DNA from: Micromonospora marina
Lineage (GTDB): Bacteria; Actinomycetota; Actinomycetes; Mycobacteriales; Micromonosporaceae
Length of the DNA: 64,000 nt
Reading direction: 5' to 3'
NCBI RefSeq assembly: GCF_900091565.1
Contig: NZ_FMCV01000001.1
Span: forward strand, 62,001-126,000
Under the pieces are notes generated by a model. That model had not been told where the DNA came from and did not search any database. It worked only from the letters and a program-made list of their open reading frames with translations. The translations under genes were made by a program, and so were the position numbers. This document shows, piece after piece, positions 8,360-17,385 of the stretch (positions within the stretch are counted from its first letter, which is position 1; each line of letters begins with the position of its first letter).

Positions 8360-9124
8360 ATGACGAAACGACGGCTGGCGACCACGGGGGTCGCGCTCGT
8401 CGCGGTGCTCGGCCTCGGTCTGACCGGATGCGGGGACCGTCCCGGCACGGACGCGCCAGCCGAACGGGCCGCCGCTGCGGGCTCCACGAGCCCGGCGACG
8501 ACGCCGCGTGACGAACTGACCGCCGCCATCGAGAAGCTCAACGAGCAGACGCTGCGGGTCAAGCTGGACTCGGCCATGCTCACCGCGTACGGCGTGACCG
8601 ACCCGCGGGCCCGCACCATGCAGACCACCCTGACGATGGCCGCCTTCGGTGAGGTGCGCATGCTGGTCATCGGCACCGACACCTGGGTCAAGTTCGACGG
8701 CGCGCTGGGCGAGCAGCTCGGCGGTTCCCGGAAGTGGCTGCGCATGGACACCGGTGACGGCGTGATGCCGGTGGACGACCCGGGCGGGGTCAAGAAGTTG
8801 CTCGCGGCAGTGGTCGACGTCCGCAGCTCGGGTGACCGGGCGTACGCCGGGACGCTCGACTACACGCGCAGCGGCGCCAACGGGAAGGCGCTCATGGCGG
8901 CGGGCGACAAGGCGAAGGCCCTGCCTTTCACCGCGACGCTGGACGAGCAGGGGCGCCTGCGCACCTTCAAGCTGGACATGACGCCCATCGACGCGTCGCT
9001 CGAGCAGATGTCTGTCACCTACTCCGAGTTCGGCACGCCGGTGCGGCTGAGCCCGCCCGCGCCCGGCGCGGTGGAGGAGGCACCCGCGGAGGTCGCCGCG
9101 GCCTTCTCGGGCACCCGGATCTGA
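8360..9124 (+). CDS. Secreted lipoprotein, LppX/LprG-like
   Basis: The 254-residue protein has a basic N-terminus (MTKRR), a hydrophobic core and a lipobox LTGC at about residues 20-23, so it should be lipid-anchored to the outer face of the membrane. The mature part resembles the LppX/LprAFG fold (periplasmic lipid-binding): a helical start with KLNEQTLRVKLDS, alternating strands, then TFKLDMTPIDASLEQMSVTYSEFG near the end. I assign this superfamily at moderate confidence. ATG 8360 follows GGAGG by about nine bases; a TTG immediately upstream is in frame. It is transcribed away from the FHA gene and ends at a 13-bp hairpin. Confidence 0.85.
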   Translation: MTKRRLATTGVALVAVLGLGLTGCGDRPGTDAPAERAAAAGSTSPATTPRDELTAAIEKLNEQTLRVKLDSAMLTAYGVTDPRARTMQTTLTMAAFGEVRMLVIGTDTWVKFDGALGEQLGGSRKWLRMDTGDGVMPVDDPGGVKKLLAAVVDVRSSGDRAYAGTLDYTRSGANGKALMAAGDKAKALPFTATLDEQGRLRTFKLDMTPIDASLEQMSVTYSEFGTPVRLSPPAPGAVEEAPAEVAAAFSGTRI

Positions 9125-9133
9125 CCCGACGGC

Positions 9134-9161
9134 GGGCGGGGGGCCCACGGGCCCCCCGCCC
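9134..9161. terminator. Bidirectional terminator, lipoprotein / desaturase
   Basis: A perfect 13-bp G/C stem (9134-9146 with 9149-9161) has a 2-base nominal loop and sits between the stops of two convergent genes. Confidence 0.8.
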
Positions 9162-9173
9162 GGCTCGCCCCGC

Positions 9174-10226
9174 TCAGGCCGCGCGCAGCGGGCGGCCCAC
9201 GTCGTGCAGGTGCGCCAGTGCCTGCCGGTACGACTCGAACAGCCCGGTCTCCGCGTACGGGACGCCCTGCTCGGCGCAGTACGCCATGACCAGCGGCCGG
9301 GCCCGACGCAGGTTGGCGCGCGGCATGTTCGGGAACAGGTGGTGCTCGATCTGATAGTTGAGCCCGCCCAGCGCCAGGTCGACGAACCGGCCGCCGCGTA
9401 CGTTGCGCGAGGTCAGCACCTGCTTGCGCAGGTAGTCCAGCTCGTGGTCGGCGCTCGGCATCGGCATGCCCTTGTGGTTCGGGGCGAACGAGCAGCCCAT
9501 GTAGAGCCCCCACAAGCCCTGGTGCACGGCGACGAACAGCAGCGCCTTGGTCGGGGACATGACCGTGAACAGCAGACCGAGGTAGCCGGCGGCGTGCGCG
9601 GTGAGCAGCAGCGCCTCCACGGCGCGGTGCCGCATCGGCACCCGCCACCGCCCGTCCGGTTCCCGGCCGACGAGCGCCCGCACGCTCGCCACGTGCAGCG
9701 CCAGCCCTTCCAGCAGGAGCAGCGGGAAGAACAGCCACGCCTGGCGGCGGGCCATCCACCGGCTCAGGCCGCGCGTGGCAGTCGCCTGCTCGTACGTCCA
9801 CACCAGCGCGCCCGCGCCGACGTCCGGGTCCTCGTCGGTGTGGTTCGGGTTGGCGTGGTGCCGGTTGTGCTTGTCCACCCACCAGCCGTAGCTGAGCCCG
9901 ACCGCCAGGTTGCCGGCGACCAGTCCGGCCGCCTCGCTCGGGCCACGCCGGCGGAACATCTGCCGGTGGCCGCCGTCGTGGCCGAGGAACGCCACCTGCG
10001 TGGTCGCCACCGCCATCACCACCGCCAGCGGCACCTGCCACCACGAATCGCCGACGAGCGCCACCACGACCCAGCCGGCCAGGAACGCGCCGAGCGTGAG
10101 CACGATCCGGAGCGCGTACCGGCCGGGCCGCCGCTCGAACAGCCCCGCCTGGGCGATCCGGCGGGACAGCCGCGCGTAGTCGCTGCCCCGCCGTGCCGCG
10201 GGTTCCGTCGACGTGGAAGAAGTCAT
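9174..10226 (-). CDS. Membrane fatty acid desaturase
   Basis: The 350-residue di-iron desaturase has all three histidine boxes: HDGGH (about 86-90), HNRHH (about 122-126) and QIEHH (about 287-291), separated by paired hydrophobic helices. The Gln in the third box is typical of the delta-6/front-end or linoleoyl-CoA-desaturase-like group. It introduces a cis double bond into acyl chains at the membrane and probably tunes fluidity. I prefer ATG 10226 (preceded by GGGGGCGAC); a GTG at 10274 is in frame. It reads divergently from the SDR gene. Regiospecificity cannot be read from sequence. Confidence 0.9.
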   Translation of the reverse strand: MTSSTSTEPAARRGSDYARLSRRIAQAGLFERRPGRYALRIVLTLGAFLAGWVVVALVGDSWWQVPLAVVMAVATTQVAFLGHDGGHRQMFRRRGPSEAAGLVAGNLAVGLSYGWWVDKHNRHHANPNHTDEDPDVGAGALVWTYEQATATRGLSRWMARRQAWLFFPLLLLEGLALHVASVRALVGREPDGRWRVPMRHRAVEALLLTAHAAGYLGLLFTVMSPTKALLFVAVHQGLWGLYMGCSFAPNHKGMPMPSADHELDYLRKQVLTSRNVRGGRFVDLALGGLNYQIEHHLFPNMPRANLRRARPLVMAYCAEQGVPYAETGLFESYRQALAHLHDVGRPLRAA

Positions 10227-10510
10227 GTCGCCCCCGATGCCGCGAGCCACGCTCCGTACGCGACTCTCCGTCACCGATTATGGCGGTGATCGTCGCCCTG
10301 GGTAATCCCGCAAACCCCCGGCTCGGGGTGGTGCTGCCCCTACCCCTCCGGGCGGAAGCGGCACAAACGATCCTCGTCGCACCGCAGCGGGCCATGTCGC
10401 CAGTGGGCGCACCCCCTTTGACCAGCTAGTCTGTACGTAAAGATGAGTGCCATTCATCCGAACGACCAGGGTGCATGTCGCACGGTCGTCGACAGACGGG
10501 AGACAGCACG

Positions 10511-11290
10511 GTGCGTGGATTGACAGACAAGGTGGTACTGGTGACGGGGGGCGGCTTCAGCCCCGACCAGGTCGGCTCCGGACTCGGCATGTTCATGTGC
10601 GTCGAGCTGGCCGCCGAGGGCGCGAAGGTGGTCGTCTCCGACCTCTCCCTGGAACGCGCCGAGGCGACGGTCACGCGCGTCAAGGAAGCCGGCGGCGACG
10701 CGGTGGCGGTGGCGGCCGACGTCACCGACGAGGACTCGGTACGCGCCATGGTGAGCGCCGCCCTCGACGCGTACGGGCGCATCGACGTGCTGGTGAACAA
10801 CGCGGGTGTGTTCGGCGCGTACGTGCCGCTGCTGGAGATCGAGAACAAGCAGTGGGACCGCGTCATGGAGGTCGACCTGAAGGGGGTCTTCCTCGCGACC
10901 AAGGCCACGCTGCCGCACATGCTGGAGCGCGGCAAGGGTGTGGTCATCAACGTGTCGTCGGCGTCCGGCGTGGTCGCCAGCGAGGTCGGCGCGGAGTACA
11001 CCACCGCCAAGCACGGCGTCATCGGGCTCACCAAGCAGATCGCCTACGACTACGGCCACCAGGGCATCCGCGCGGTCGGCATCGGCCCTGGCGTGATCAA
11101 GACCGCCGCCTTCGAGGGCGCGGAGATCACCAGCGACTTCCCGTTCTACGACCTGACCATGCAGGCACCCGCCGGCCGGTACGGCGAGCCGCACGAGATC
11201 GCCCGCGCGGTCTGCTTCCTCGCCAGCGACGACGCGTCCTTCATCCACGGCCACACCATCCCGGTCGACGGCGGTTCGCCGATCAGGTGA
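10511..11290 (+). CDS. SDR family oxidoreductase
   Basis: This 259-residue classical short-chain dehydrogenase has a nucleotide-binding glycine motif that is slightly expanded (TGGG-x8-GSGLG), VNNAG at about 95, the catalytic Ser in NVSSASG, and YTTAK (YxxxK) at about 167. C-terminal PVDGGSPIR is standard. The substrate is unknown; neighbours (desaturase upstream, divergent) give no clear pathway. GTG 10511 follows GGGAG; an ATG 36 bases upstream is possible. A 14-bp hairpin terminator lies downstream. Confidence 0.88.
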   Translation: MRGLTDKVVLVTGGGFSPDQVGSGLGMFMCVELAAEGAKVVVSDLSLERAEATVTRVKEAGGDAVAVAADVTDEDSVRAMVSAALDAYGRIDVLVNNAGVFGAYVPLLEIENKQWDRVMEVDLKGVFLATKATLPHMLERGKGVVINVSSASGVVASEVGAEYTTAKHGVIGLTKQIAYDYGHQGIRAVGIGPGVIKTAAFEGAEITSDFPFYDLTMQAPAGRYGEPHEIARAVCFLASDDASFIHGHTIPVDGGSPIR

Positions 11291-11346
11291 GGCACGAGAG
11301 CGGTACCGAAGCAGGGTGGCGTGCCCGCTCAGGTGCCCCAGGCTCC

Positions 11347-11379
11347 AGGGCGGACGGAGCTGACCGCTCCGTCCGCCCT
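11347..11379 (+). terminator. Terminator after SDR gene
   Basis: A perfect 14-bp stem (11347-11360 with 11366-11379) with a 5-base loop lies 57 bases after the SDR stop. Confidence 0.8.
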
Positions 11380-11532
11380 CAGATTCGGTGGACATGATGA
11401 GGGGCGCAACGTCGAGCTGCCCGCTCCCACGTCGCCTTCTGGCACATGGCCGCTTTCCGGATAGCTTCGTCCCAACTGAAGGTCTTGGCGCTCGTTGCCT
11501 GAATTGAACAGGGGCGGGCCTTTTTCGCCGTT

Positions 11533-14500
11533 TCAGCCGAGCCGGGCGACCGCCTCGCGCAGCCGGACCAGGTCGCGCCGGCGCCGCTCGTAGGTGGCGG
11601 CCAGCCCGATCAGCAGCAGCCCGCCGAGACCCAGGAAAACCCAGCGGGGCAGCAGGTCCCAGCCCCGGGCCAGCTCGTGCAGCGCCAGCGGCACCAGCGT
11701 GGCCGCACCCAGCACCACCGGCGCCCGCCAGCGTCGGGCCGCCCCGCCGAGCACGACGGCGAGCGCCGCCGCGCCGAGCGCCAGCCGCCGCCACGGCTGC
11801 GGCTCACCGGAGACCAGCACCGACACGAGGCTCGGCAGGAACGCCGCGGCGAGTCCCGGGCCGAGCGCCGGCCAACTGGTAAGCCCGGACCGCCGCCGCA
11901 GCGCCAGCAGCCCGGCGCCCAGGGCGAGCGCCGCCGCCGGCAGCGTGTACGCCTCCAGCACCACCACCCCGCCCGCCGCGAGCAGCAGCCAACCACCGAC
12001 CAGCTCGCTGCCCGCGGCTACCGCGGCGAGCACACGACGCCCGGCCGGCGACTCACCCCGGCGCGGCACCCGGACCGCGACGGCCACGCCCCACAGCACG
12101 CAGACCGCCGCCGCGTACCGCAGCGAGCCGCCGGTGAGCAGCAGCGCGAGCAGCGCCACCGCCTGCGCCGCCGCCTCCAGCGCCCACGTGGATCCGGCGG
12201 GCCGGGCGACGCGCAGCAGCGGCGCCGCGTGCAGCGTCACCGCCGCCACGGCCAGGGCGGCGAACGCCGCGGTACGCAGCGGCAGCCCGGCCGCGAGCGG
12301 GGCGGTGACCGCGAACCCGGTCGCCGCTGTGACGGCACCCAGCCACCCCGCGATCCGGACCACCGCCGGCCGCCCGGCCGCCCCGGTGACGGCACCGGCC
12401 ACCACCAGCGCCCCGAGCGCGGCGAGCGTCCCCGCCCGGGTGGCGAGCAGGCCACCGAACCCCGGTCCGGCCAGCACCGCCCCCAGCGGCACGAGTACCA
12501 CCGGGCGTGCACGGGTGAGCGCGGCGGCCAGCAGTGCGGCCAGCCCGACGCCGAACGCCGCCGCCGGCACCACCGGCCACGGAGCACCGGCCGCAGCCGC
12601 CAGCACCGGCAGCGCGACCGCGCCGAACGGCAGCGCGGCGAGCCACCACGCCATGCGGCGATCCGTCGCGGCGTACGCGCCGGCGGCGGCGCTCAGGAGC
12701 AGCAGCACAAGCCCGGCGCGGGCGGTCTCGGCGGAGGCTTCCCCGGCAGCCGGCACCCCGGACCACGGCTGCACCGGCAGGTCCACGAGCACCGTCAGCA
12801 CCACCGGCGCGACTGCGAGCAACGCCAGGACGGCCAGCGCGGCACCGGCTGCGCGCAGCGCGACCGGCGGCCGGGAGCCGGCCCCGGCGGCGAGCGCCAG
12901 CAGCACCCCCACCGCGGCGTACAGCGCCACCGGTTCCCCGCCCGGCACGGCGAGCGGACCGAGACCGACACCGGCGAGCGCCACGGCGAACCCCGTCGAG
13001 GCGTACCCGGTCAGCTCGGCCCACAGGCGACGGACGGTGCGGACGACGACGACCGGCACCACGACTGCGGCGGTCGCGCCGCGCAGCTGCCACCAGGCCG
13101 GCGCGCCGAGGCCGAGCAGCGTGACCGCCACGCCCGCCGGTACGGCGAGCAGCGCCACCGCGAGCGCCACGCCCCCGACGACCGGCTGCGCGCCCTGTCC
13201 ACGCCGGCCCAGCGTGGCGAGCGTCGCGCCGAGCACCGCGGTGACGGCGAGCACGGCGACGGCGCCGGCCGGGGCGGCGCAGCCGACCAGCAGCGCGTGC
13301 CCGAGCAGCACCGCCCCGGCCGACGCGGTGACCGGCACGACGACCCGCCCCCCGCGTGGCCGGGCCACCGCCGCCAGCAGCAGCGCGGCGGCCGTCGCGA
13401 GGTCCACGACCAGCACCAGCGGCCACGGCGTCGCCGTCACGGCCGGCGCGGCGAGGGCGACCAGCCCGGCCGCCGCCACACCGGTGAGCGGCCGGACGGC
13501 CCGGGGCGTCAGCAGCGCGACCGCCCCGGCGGTCAGCAGCAGGGCCGCCGGAAGCTGCCAGCCCCAGGACGGCACCGGCACGTCCCGGCCGCCCTGCCAG
13601 GCCGGGAATCCGGCACTCGCGGTGGCCGCGCCGACCAGGACGGTGAGCACGACCGCGACCTGGCCCAGCGCGGCGGCCACGGCGAGCGCGCCCACGAGCG
13701 GGCCGGTCCGGATCGACGCCGGCAACGCCCGGACCGCACCGGCGAGCGCCGCCACCACCAGGCCCGCGGCGAGCAGCAGCAGACCCGGGCGCAGCTCGCC
13801 GACCGGCCGGACCAGCGCGACCGCGAGCACCGGCACCAGCAGACCGGCGGCCGTCGCGCGCCAGAGGCGGCCACCGGCGGCGAGCGCGCCGGCGACCAGC
13901 GCCAGCGCCACCACCAGCAGCGGGCCGCCGGCCAGCAGCGGCGTGCCCGCCGCGCGGCCGAGCGCCAGCGGCACCAGCGCGCAGCCGGCCGCCAGGACCA
14001 GCGCCACGCCGTGCCCGGTCCAGCCCAGCACCTGCCCGGTCACCAGCACCGTGCGCGTGCCGGAGGTACGGCGGCGCAACGCGATCACCAACGCGAGGTC
14101 GCCGAGCGCCACGGCGGTCAGCACCAGCGCCCAGCCGGCGGCGGTGGGCCGGAACGCGGCGGCAGCCAGCGGCAGCACCGGCTGCGCGAGCAGCCACGCC
14201 GCGAACCAGGGTGCGGTGAGGCGGCTGACCAGGCCGTACCCGGCCGCCACCGCGGCACCGATCGCCGTCACCAGCGCCGCGTACCGGCTGCCGGGCAGGC
14301 CGGTCACCCCGGCCAGGTCCACCGACCAGGCGGCGTACCCGTCCAGGACCACCAGGAGCAGCGCCACCGAGGCGAGCGTCTCGGCGGTGCCGCGCAGGCC
14401 GCGAGCCCGGGCGACGAGCGGCGCGACCAGGGCCAGTGCGGTGACGGCGAGCAGGATCAGCGCCCGGCCGGCCACCCCGAACGTGGCCCACGCGACGGCG

Positions 14501-14922
14501 GTGAACACCACGGCTGCGGTGCCGAGCAGCACTCCACCGAGGACGAACAGCAGACCCTGGACCGCGCGGGTGGAGGCCTCCGCGCCACCGGGGCGTACCG
14601 CGGGGGTGGGTGGAACCGGCACCGGCCGCGGCGGCATCGGCGCCGGGAGCGGCGCGGGACCGGCGGCGCTCGGCGCGGGGATCTCCTGTCGGATCCGGGC
14701 GGCCAGCGCCGCCCGCCGCTGCCGGGCCGTGACCAGCCGGCCGGACAGATCCTGGTACGCGAGCCGCGCCGCCTCGACGCGCGGCACCAGCTCGGTGATC
14801 TCCCGGTCCAGCCGGACCACCTCGGCGGCGGGCGGGTAGGGCGGACGGCCGCAGGCGCGGCATCCGGCGACGAGGTCGGCCGGGGTGCCGCAACCGGGGC
14901 AGGGGTAGCCGGTGTTCTCCAC
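11533..14922 (-). CDS. Giant polytopic membrane protein with N-terminal zinc ribbon
   Basis: The protein is about 1129 residues. It starts with a zinc-ribbon-like segment (CPGCG-x9-CRACG), then a helical coiled region (about 35-90), a Pro-rich linker, and roughly 30 or more consecutive hydrophobic helices to the end, finishing with a short basic tail. Ala, Leu, Val and Gly dominate. No transporter or enzyme motif was recognised, and I know similar large actinobacterial proteins only as uncharacterised. GTG 14922 was selected so that the protein begins VENTGYPCPGCG; the longer frame upstream overlaps cutA and is low complexity. Because of the skewed composition, large spurious open frames occur on the opposite strand. 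Confidence 0.8.
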   Translation of the reverse strand: MENTGYPCPGCGTPADLVAGCRACGRPPYPPAAEVVRLDREITELVPRVEAARLAYQDLSGRLVTARQRRAALAARIRQEIPAPSAAGPAPLPAPMPPRPVPVPPTPAVRPGGAEASTRAVQGLLFVLGGVLLGTAAVVFTAVAWATFGVAGRALILLAVTALALVAPLVARARGLRGTAETLASVALLLVVLDGYAAWSVDLAGVTGLPGSRYAALVTAIGAAVAAGYGLVSRLTAPWFAAWLLAQPVLPLAAAAFRPTAAGWALVLTAVALGDLALVIALRRRTSGTRTVLVTGQVLGWTGHGVALVLAAGCALVPLALGRAAGTPLLAGGPLLVVALALVAGALAAGGRLWRATAAGLLVPVLAVALVRPVGELRPGLLLLAAGLVVAALAGAVRALPASIRTGPLVGALAVAAALGQVAVVLTVLVGAATASAGFPAWQGGRDVPVPSWGWQLPAALLLTAGAVALLTPRAVRPLTGVAAAGLVALAAPAVTATPWPLVLVVDLATAAALLLAAVARPRGGRVVVPVTASAGAVLLGHALLVGCAAPAGAVAVLAVTAVLGATLATLGRRGQGAQPVVGGVALAVALLAVPAGVAVTLLGLGAPAWWQLRGATAAVVVPVVVVRTVRRLWAELTGYASTGFAVALAGVGLGPLAVPGGEPVALYAAVGVLLALAAGAGSRPPVALRAAGAALAVLALLAVAPVVLTVLVDLPVQPWSGVPAAGEASAETARAGLVLLLLSAAAGAYAATDRRMAWWLAALPFGAVALPVLAAAAGAPWPVVPAAAFGVGLAALLAAALTRARPVVLVPLGAVLAGPGFGGLLATRAGTLAALGALVVAGAVTGAAGRPAVVRIAGWLGAVTAATGFAVTAPLAAGLPLRTAAFAALAVAAVTLHAAPLLRVARPAGSTWALEAAAQAVALLALLLTGGSLRYAAAVCVLWGVAVAVRVPRRGESPAGRRVLAAVAAGSELVGGWLLLAAGGVVVLEAYTLPAAALALGAGLLALRRRSGLTSWPALGPGLAAAFLPSLVSVLVSGEPQPWRRLALGAAALAVVLGGAARRWRAPVVLGAATLVPLALHELARGWDLLPRWVFLGLGGLLLIGLAATYERRRRDLVRLREAVARLG

Positions 14923-14969
14923 CCCGCCAGCTTCGTCAGCGGCGGGGCGGCCGGACAGAGTAGGAGTAC

Positions 14970-15290
14970 CTAGGGCCGGGTCTGCTCGTGTACCCAGGCG
15001 GTGTAGCCGGGGTTCCCGCTGTCCTCCCGGCTGACCAGGATCTCCGGCACCTCGTACGGGTGGTTGGCGCGGAGCTGGTCGACCAGGGCGTCCACCCGGT
15101 CCGGCGCGGTCTTGAACCGCACCTGCCACTCGGCGGTGGTCTGGATCGCCGACTGCCACCAGTAGGTGCTGTCCACCGGGCCACCGACCTGGGCGCAGGC
15201 CGCGAGCCGGCCGGCGACGGCCGCGGCCGCCAGCACGTCCGCGACCCCGCGGGCGTCCACCACAGTCGTCACCACGCAGATCTGGTCCAC
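14970..15290 (-). CDS. cutA: CutA-type divalent cation tolerance protein
   Basis: At 106 residues this has the size and signatures of CutA: an N-terminal VVTTVVDARGVADVLA strand-helix, STYWW, the EWQVRFKT strand and NHPYEVPEIL near the C-terminus. CutA forms ferredoxin-like trimers and is associated with copper and other divalent metals, though its cellular job is debated. It starts at GTG 15290 and lies 47 bases upstream of the giant membrane protein on the same strand. Confidence 0.92.
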   Translation of the reverse strand: MDQICVVTTVVDARGVADVLAAAAVAGRLAACAQVGGPVDSTYWWQSAIQTTAEWQVRFKTAPDRVDALVDQLRANHPYEVPEILVSREDSGNPGYTAWVHEQTRP

Positions 15291-15345
15291 CAGCGCACCC
15301 TACGCGGCGGACCTGAAGCCGCGCTGAACACACGCGGCGATTCGC

Positions 15346-16371
15346 TCAGGCGTCGTCGGCCGCGCCGTTGCGGTTGGCCGCGATCCAGGTGTCGATGCGG
15401 GCCCACCAGTCGAACAACCAGTCGATGCGTTCCTGTTCGCCGGCCGGGATCTCCTCCGGCGGCACCGACCAGAACCGCATCGCGATCCGCTTGTCCATCG
15501 GCAGCTCGCGCCACACGTCAGCGACGGTGAGCATCTGGTCCAGGCCGGTGTGGGCCACGAAGATCACCCCGGCGTCCGGCGCGGCGTCGAGCGCGGCGAG
15601 CAGCCCGCCCGGCTGCGGGGCGAGCACGTGCCGCATCCGTTCGGCGCGCCGGGCCATCCGTTCCAGGCCGAGCGACCGCAGCCGGTCGATCGCACGCAGC
15701 CGCCGCGACGGGGTGAAGTTGCCGCCCTCCGGGAAGATCACGAAGGCGTCGTCGTCGTCCAGGCCGGCGGCCAGGTGCCCGATCTGCCGCACCACCGAAT
15801 CCCGGCCGTCCGGACCGGCCGCGATGAACCGGTTGGGCAACCGGTTGAGCAGCACGTCGATGGCCGGATCCCACTGGAGGGTCTCCTTCAGCACGATCCG
15901 GGGTTCCCGCTTGAACCAGTTCACCAGCGCGTGGATCAGGATGAACGAGTCGCCGGGCCCGGCGTGCCGGCAGACCACGAGTTCGGGACGGCCCGGCAGG
16001 GCGGTGTCCGGGTCGGTGCCGACCACGTCGATGCTCAGCCGCAGCGTCCACCGGGCCTGCCAGAACATGATCCGCAGGAACCAGCCGGCCAGGACGTAGT
16101 GGGCCCGCTGGAAGGCCGGCGCGCGTTTGTACGCGCCGAAGCCCGAGCCGAGCCAGAGCAGGAACAGGGCGAGCAGCGCGGCGGCGTCCCACACCAGGTA
16201 GACGGCGCCGATCCAGAGCAGCCGCAGCGGGCGCAGCCGTCCCGGCACCAGCGGGGACGCGGCGAGCGCCAGCAGTGCCCAGGCCGGCAGCGTGGCCACC
16301 ACGAAGAAGGCGAGCAGCACCACGCCAGGGGCGAGCACCAGCCGGCGTAGCCAGCGGGGCGGCAGCGGCAT
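15346..16371 (-). CDS. PlsC-like acyltransferase, membrane-associated
   Basis: The 341-residue protein has two or three N-terminal hydrophobic helices (about 10-80) and then a glycerolipid acyltransferase domain: the H-x4-D motif appears as RHAGPGD (about 136-142) and the substrate motif as FPEGGNF (about 214-220). It likely transfers an acyl chain to a lysophospholipid or a related acceptor. Its ATG directly abuts the patatin stop (TGA-ATG), so the pair is translationally coupled and may act as a lipase/reacylase couple in lipid remodelling (inference). Confidence 0.88.
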   Translation of the reverse strand: MPLPPRWLRRLVLAPGVVLLAFFVVATLPAWALLALAASPLVPGRLRPLRLLWIGAVYLVWDAAALLALFLLWLGSGFGAYKRAPAFQRAHYVLAGWFLRIMFWQARWTLRLSIDVVGTDPDTALPGRPELVVCRHAGPGDSFILIHALVNWFKREPRIVLKETLQWDPAIDVLLNRLPNRFIAAGPDGRDSVVRQIGHLAAGLDDDDAFVIFPEGGNFTPSRRLRAIDRLRSLGLERMARRAERMRHVLAPQPGGLLAALDAAPDAGVIFVAHTGLDQMLTVADVWRELPMDKRIAMRFWSVPPEEIPAGEQERIDWLFDWWARIDTWIAANRNGAADDA

Positions 16372-17214
16372 TCAGCGCTCCAGCGCGGTGTCCAGGTATC
16401 GGCGGGAGGCAGTGTACGCCCGGCTGATCCGCCGTCCCACCGCCGCCGTGTCCCGGTACGCCCACGGGCTGTCGTCACGCGGCTCCAGCCCGCCGGTGGG
16501 CAGCACGTGCACCTCGACGTCCTCGGGCAGTGCCGCCATCTCCCGCGCGAACCGGTGCCGGCGCGCGATCTCGAACGCCACCTGGGCGATCTCCCAGGGG
16601 CGGCGCGGCGGGCTCAGCTCGCGTTCGATCCGGCCTACCTGGAGCACGAAGATCTGCTTCGCGCCGAGCAGCACCGCCTCGCCGACCGGGATCGAGTTGA
16701 CCACCCCGCCGTCGATGTAGTGCTGGCCGTCGATCTTCGTCGGCGGCAGCAGCCCCGGCACCGAGGCGGACGCGAGCACCGCCGGCACCAGCGGTCCGGT
16801 GTGGAACCAGTGCTCGGCGGCACGCTCGATGTTCGCGGCGCAGCACCGGAACGGCACGGCCAGGTCGGCGAACGTGGTGTCCTCGCCCAGCGCGCTCTCC
16901 AGCAGGCGGTACAGCGGGCGGGGCGAGTGCAGGTGGGTACGGGCGGCGAACCGGCGCAACTGCCGGGCGACCGAGTCGCCGTACACCTCGCTGGCCTCGG
17001 GCGACGCCCAGAGCCGGACCAGCCGGTCGGTGACCGCCTCGGTCGGGTCGGCGGCGACCAGGGCGCCGTTGACCGCGCCGATCGACGTGCCCAGCACCAT
17101 GTCGGGTGTGATCCGGGCGCGGAACAGGGCACGCAGCATGCCCACCTCGACCGCGCCGAGCACTCCCCCGCCGCCGAGCACGAACGCCACCGGACCCGCT
17201 GCCATGCCGTTCAT
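16372..17214 (-). CDS. Patatin-like phospholipase
   Basis: The 280-residue serine lipase has a complete catalytic dyad: oxyanion loop GGGGVLGAVEVG (about 15-26), nucleophile in GTSIG (about 43-47) and Asp in DGGVVN (about 170). The C-terminal half has ordinary patatin spacing, and no signal peptide or extra domain is visible. ATG 17214 is used; a second ATG nine bases later has AGGATGAA as a possible ribosome site. It is co-transcribed with the downstream PlsC-like acyltransferase and probably deacylates membrane lipids. Confidence 0.9.
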   Translation of the reverse strand: MNGMAAGPVAFVLGGGGVLGAVEVGMLRALFRARITPDMVLGTSIGAVNGALVAADPTEAVTDRLVRLWASPEASEVYGDSVARQLRRFAARTHLHSPRPLYRLLESALGEDTTFADLAVPFRCCAANIERAAEHWFHTGPLVPAVLASASVPGLLPPTKIDGQHYIDGGVVNSIPVGEAVLLGAKQIFVLQVGRIERELSPPRRPWEIAQVAFEIARRHRFAREMAALPEDVEVHVLPTGGLEPRDDSPWAYRDTAAVGRRISRAYTASRRYLDTALER

Positions 17215-17385
17215 CCTGGCACGTGGTCCACACCCGACCCGGTGGCCGCCCCGACCGGGACGGAGGGCGTCACGCGACGCCACCCTGGTTCTGACCCCGC
17301 GCGATCGTCAACGGGACGACCGTTGACATGTCAGACACATTCCCGCAACCTGATAGCGCTCCCGAGCCCAGGCAGGTGCGAGCTG

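Noticed and set aside
11594..14839. Open frames of more than 1000 codons on the plus strand
   Set aside because: They are antisense to the giant membrane protein and have Ser/Thr/Ala- or Gln/Arg/Gly-rich nonsense composition caused by GC skew.
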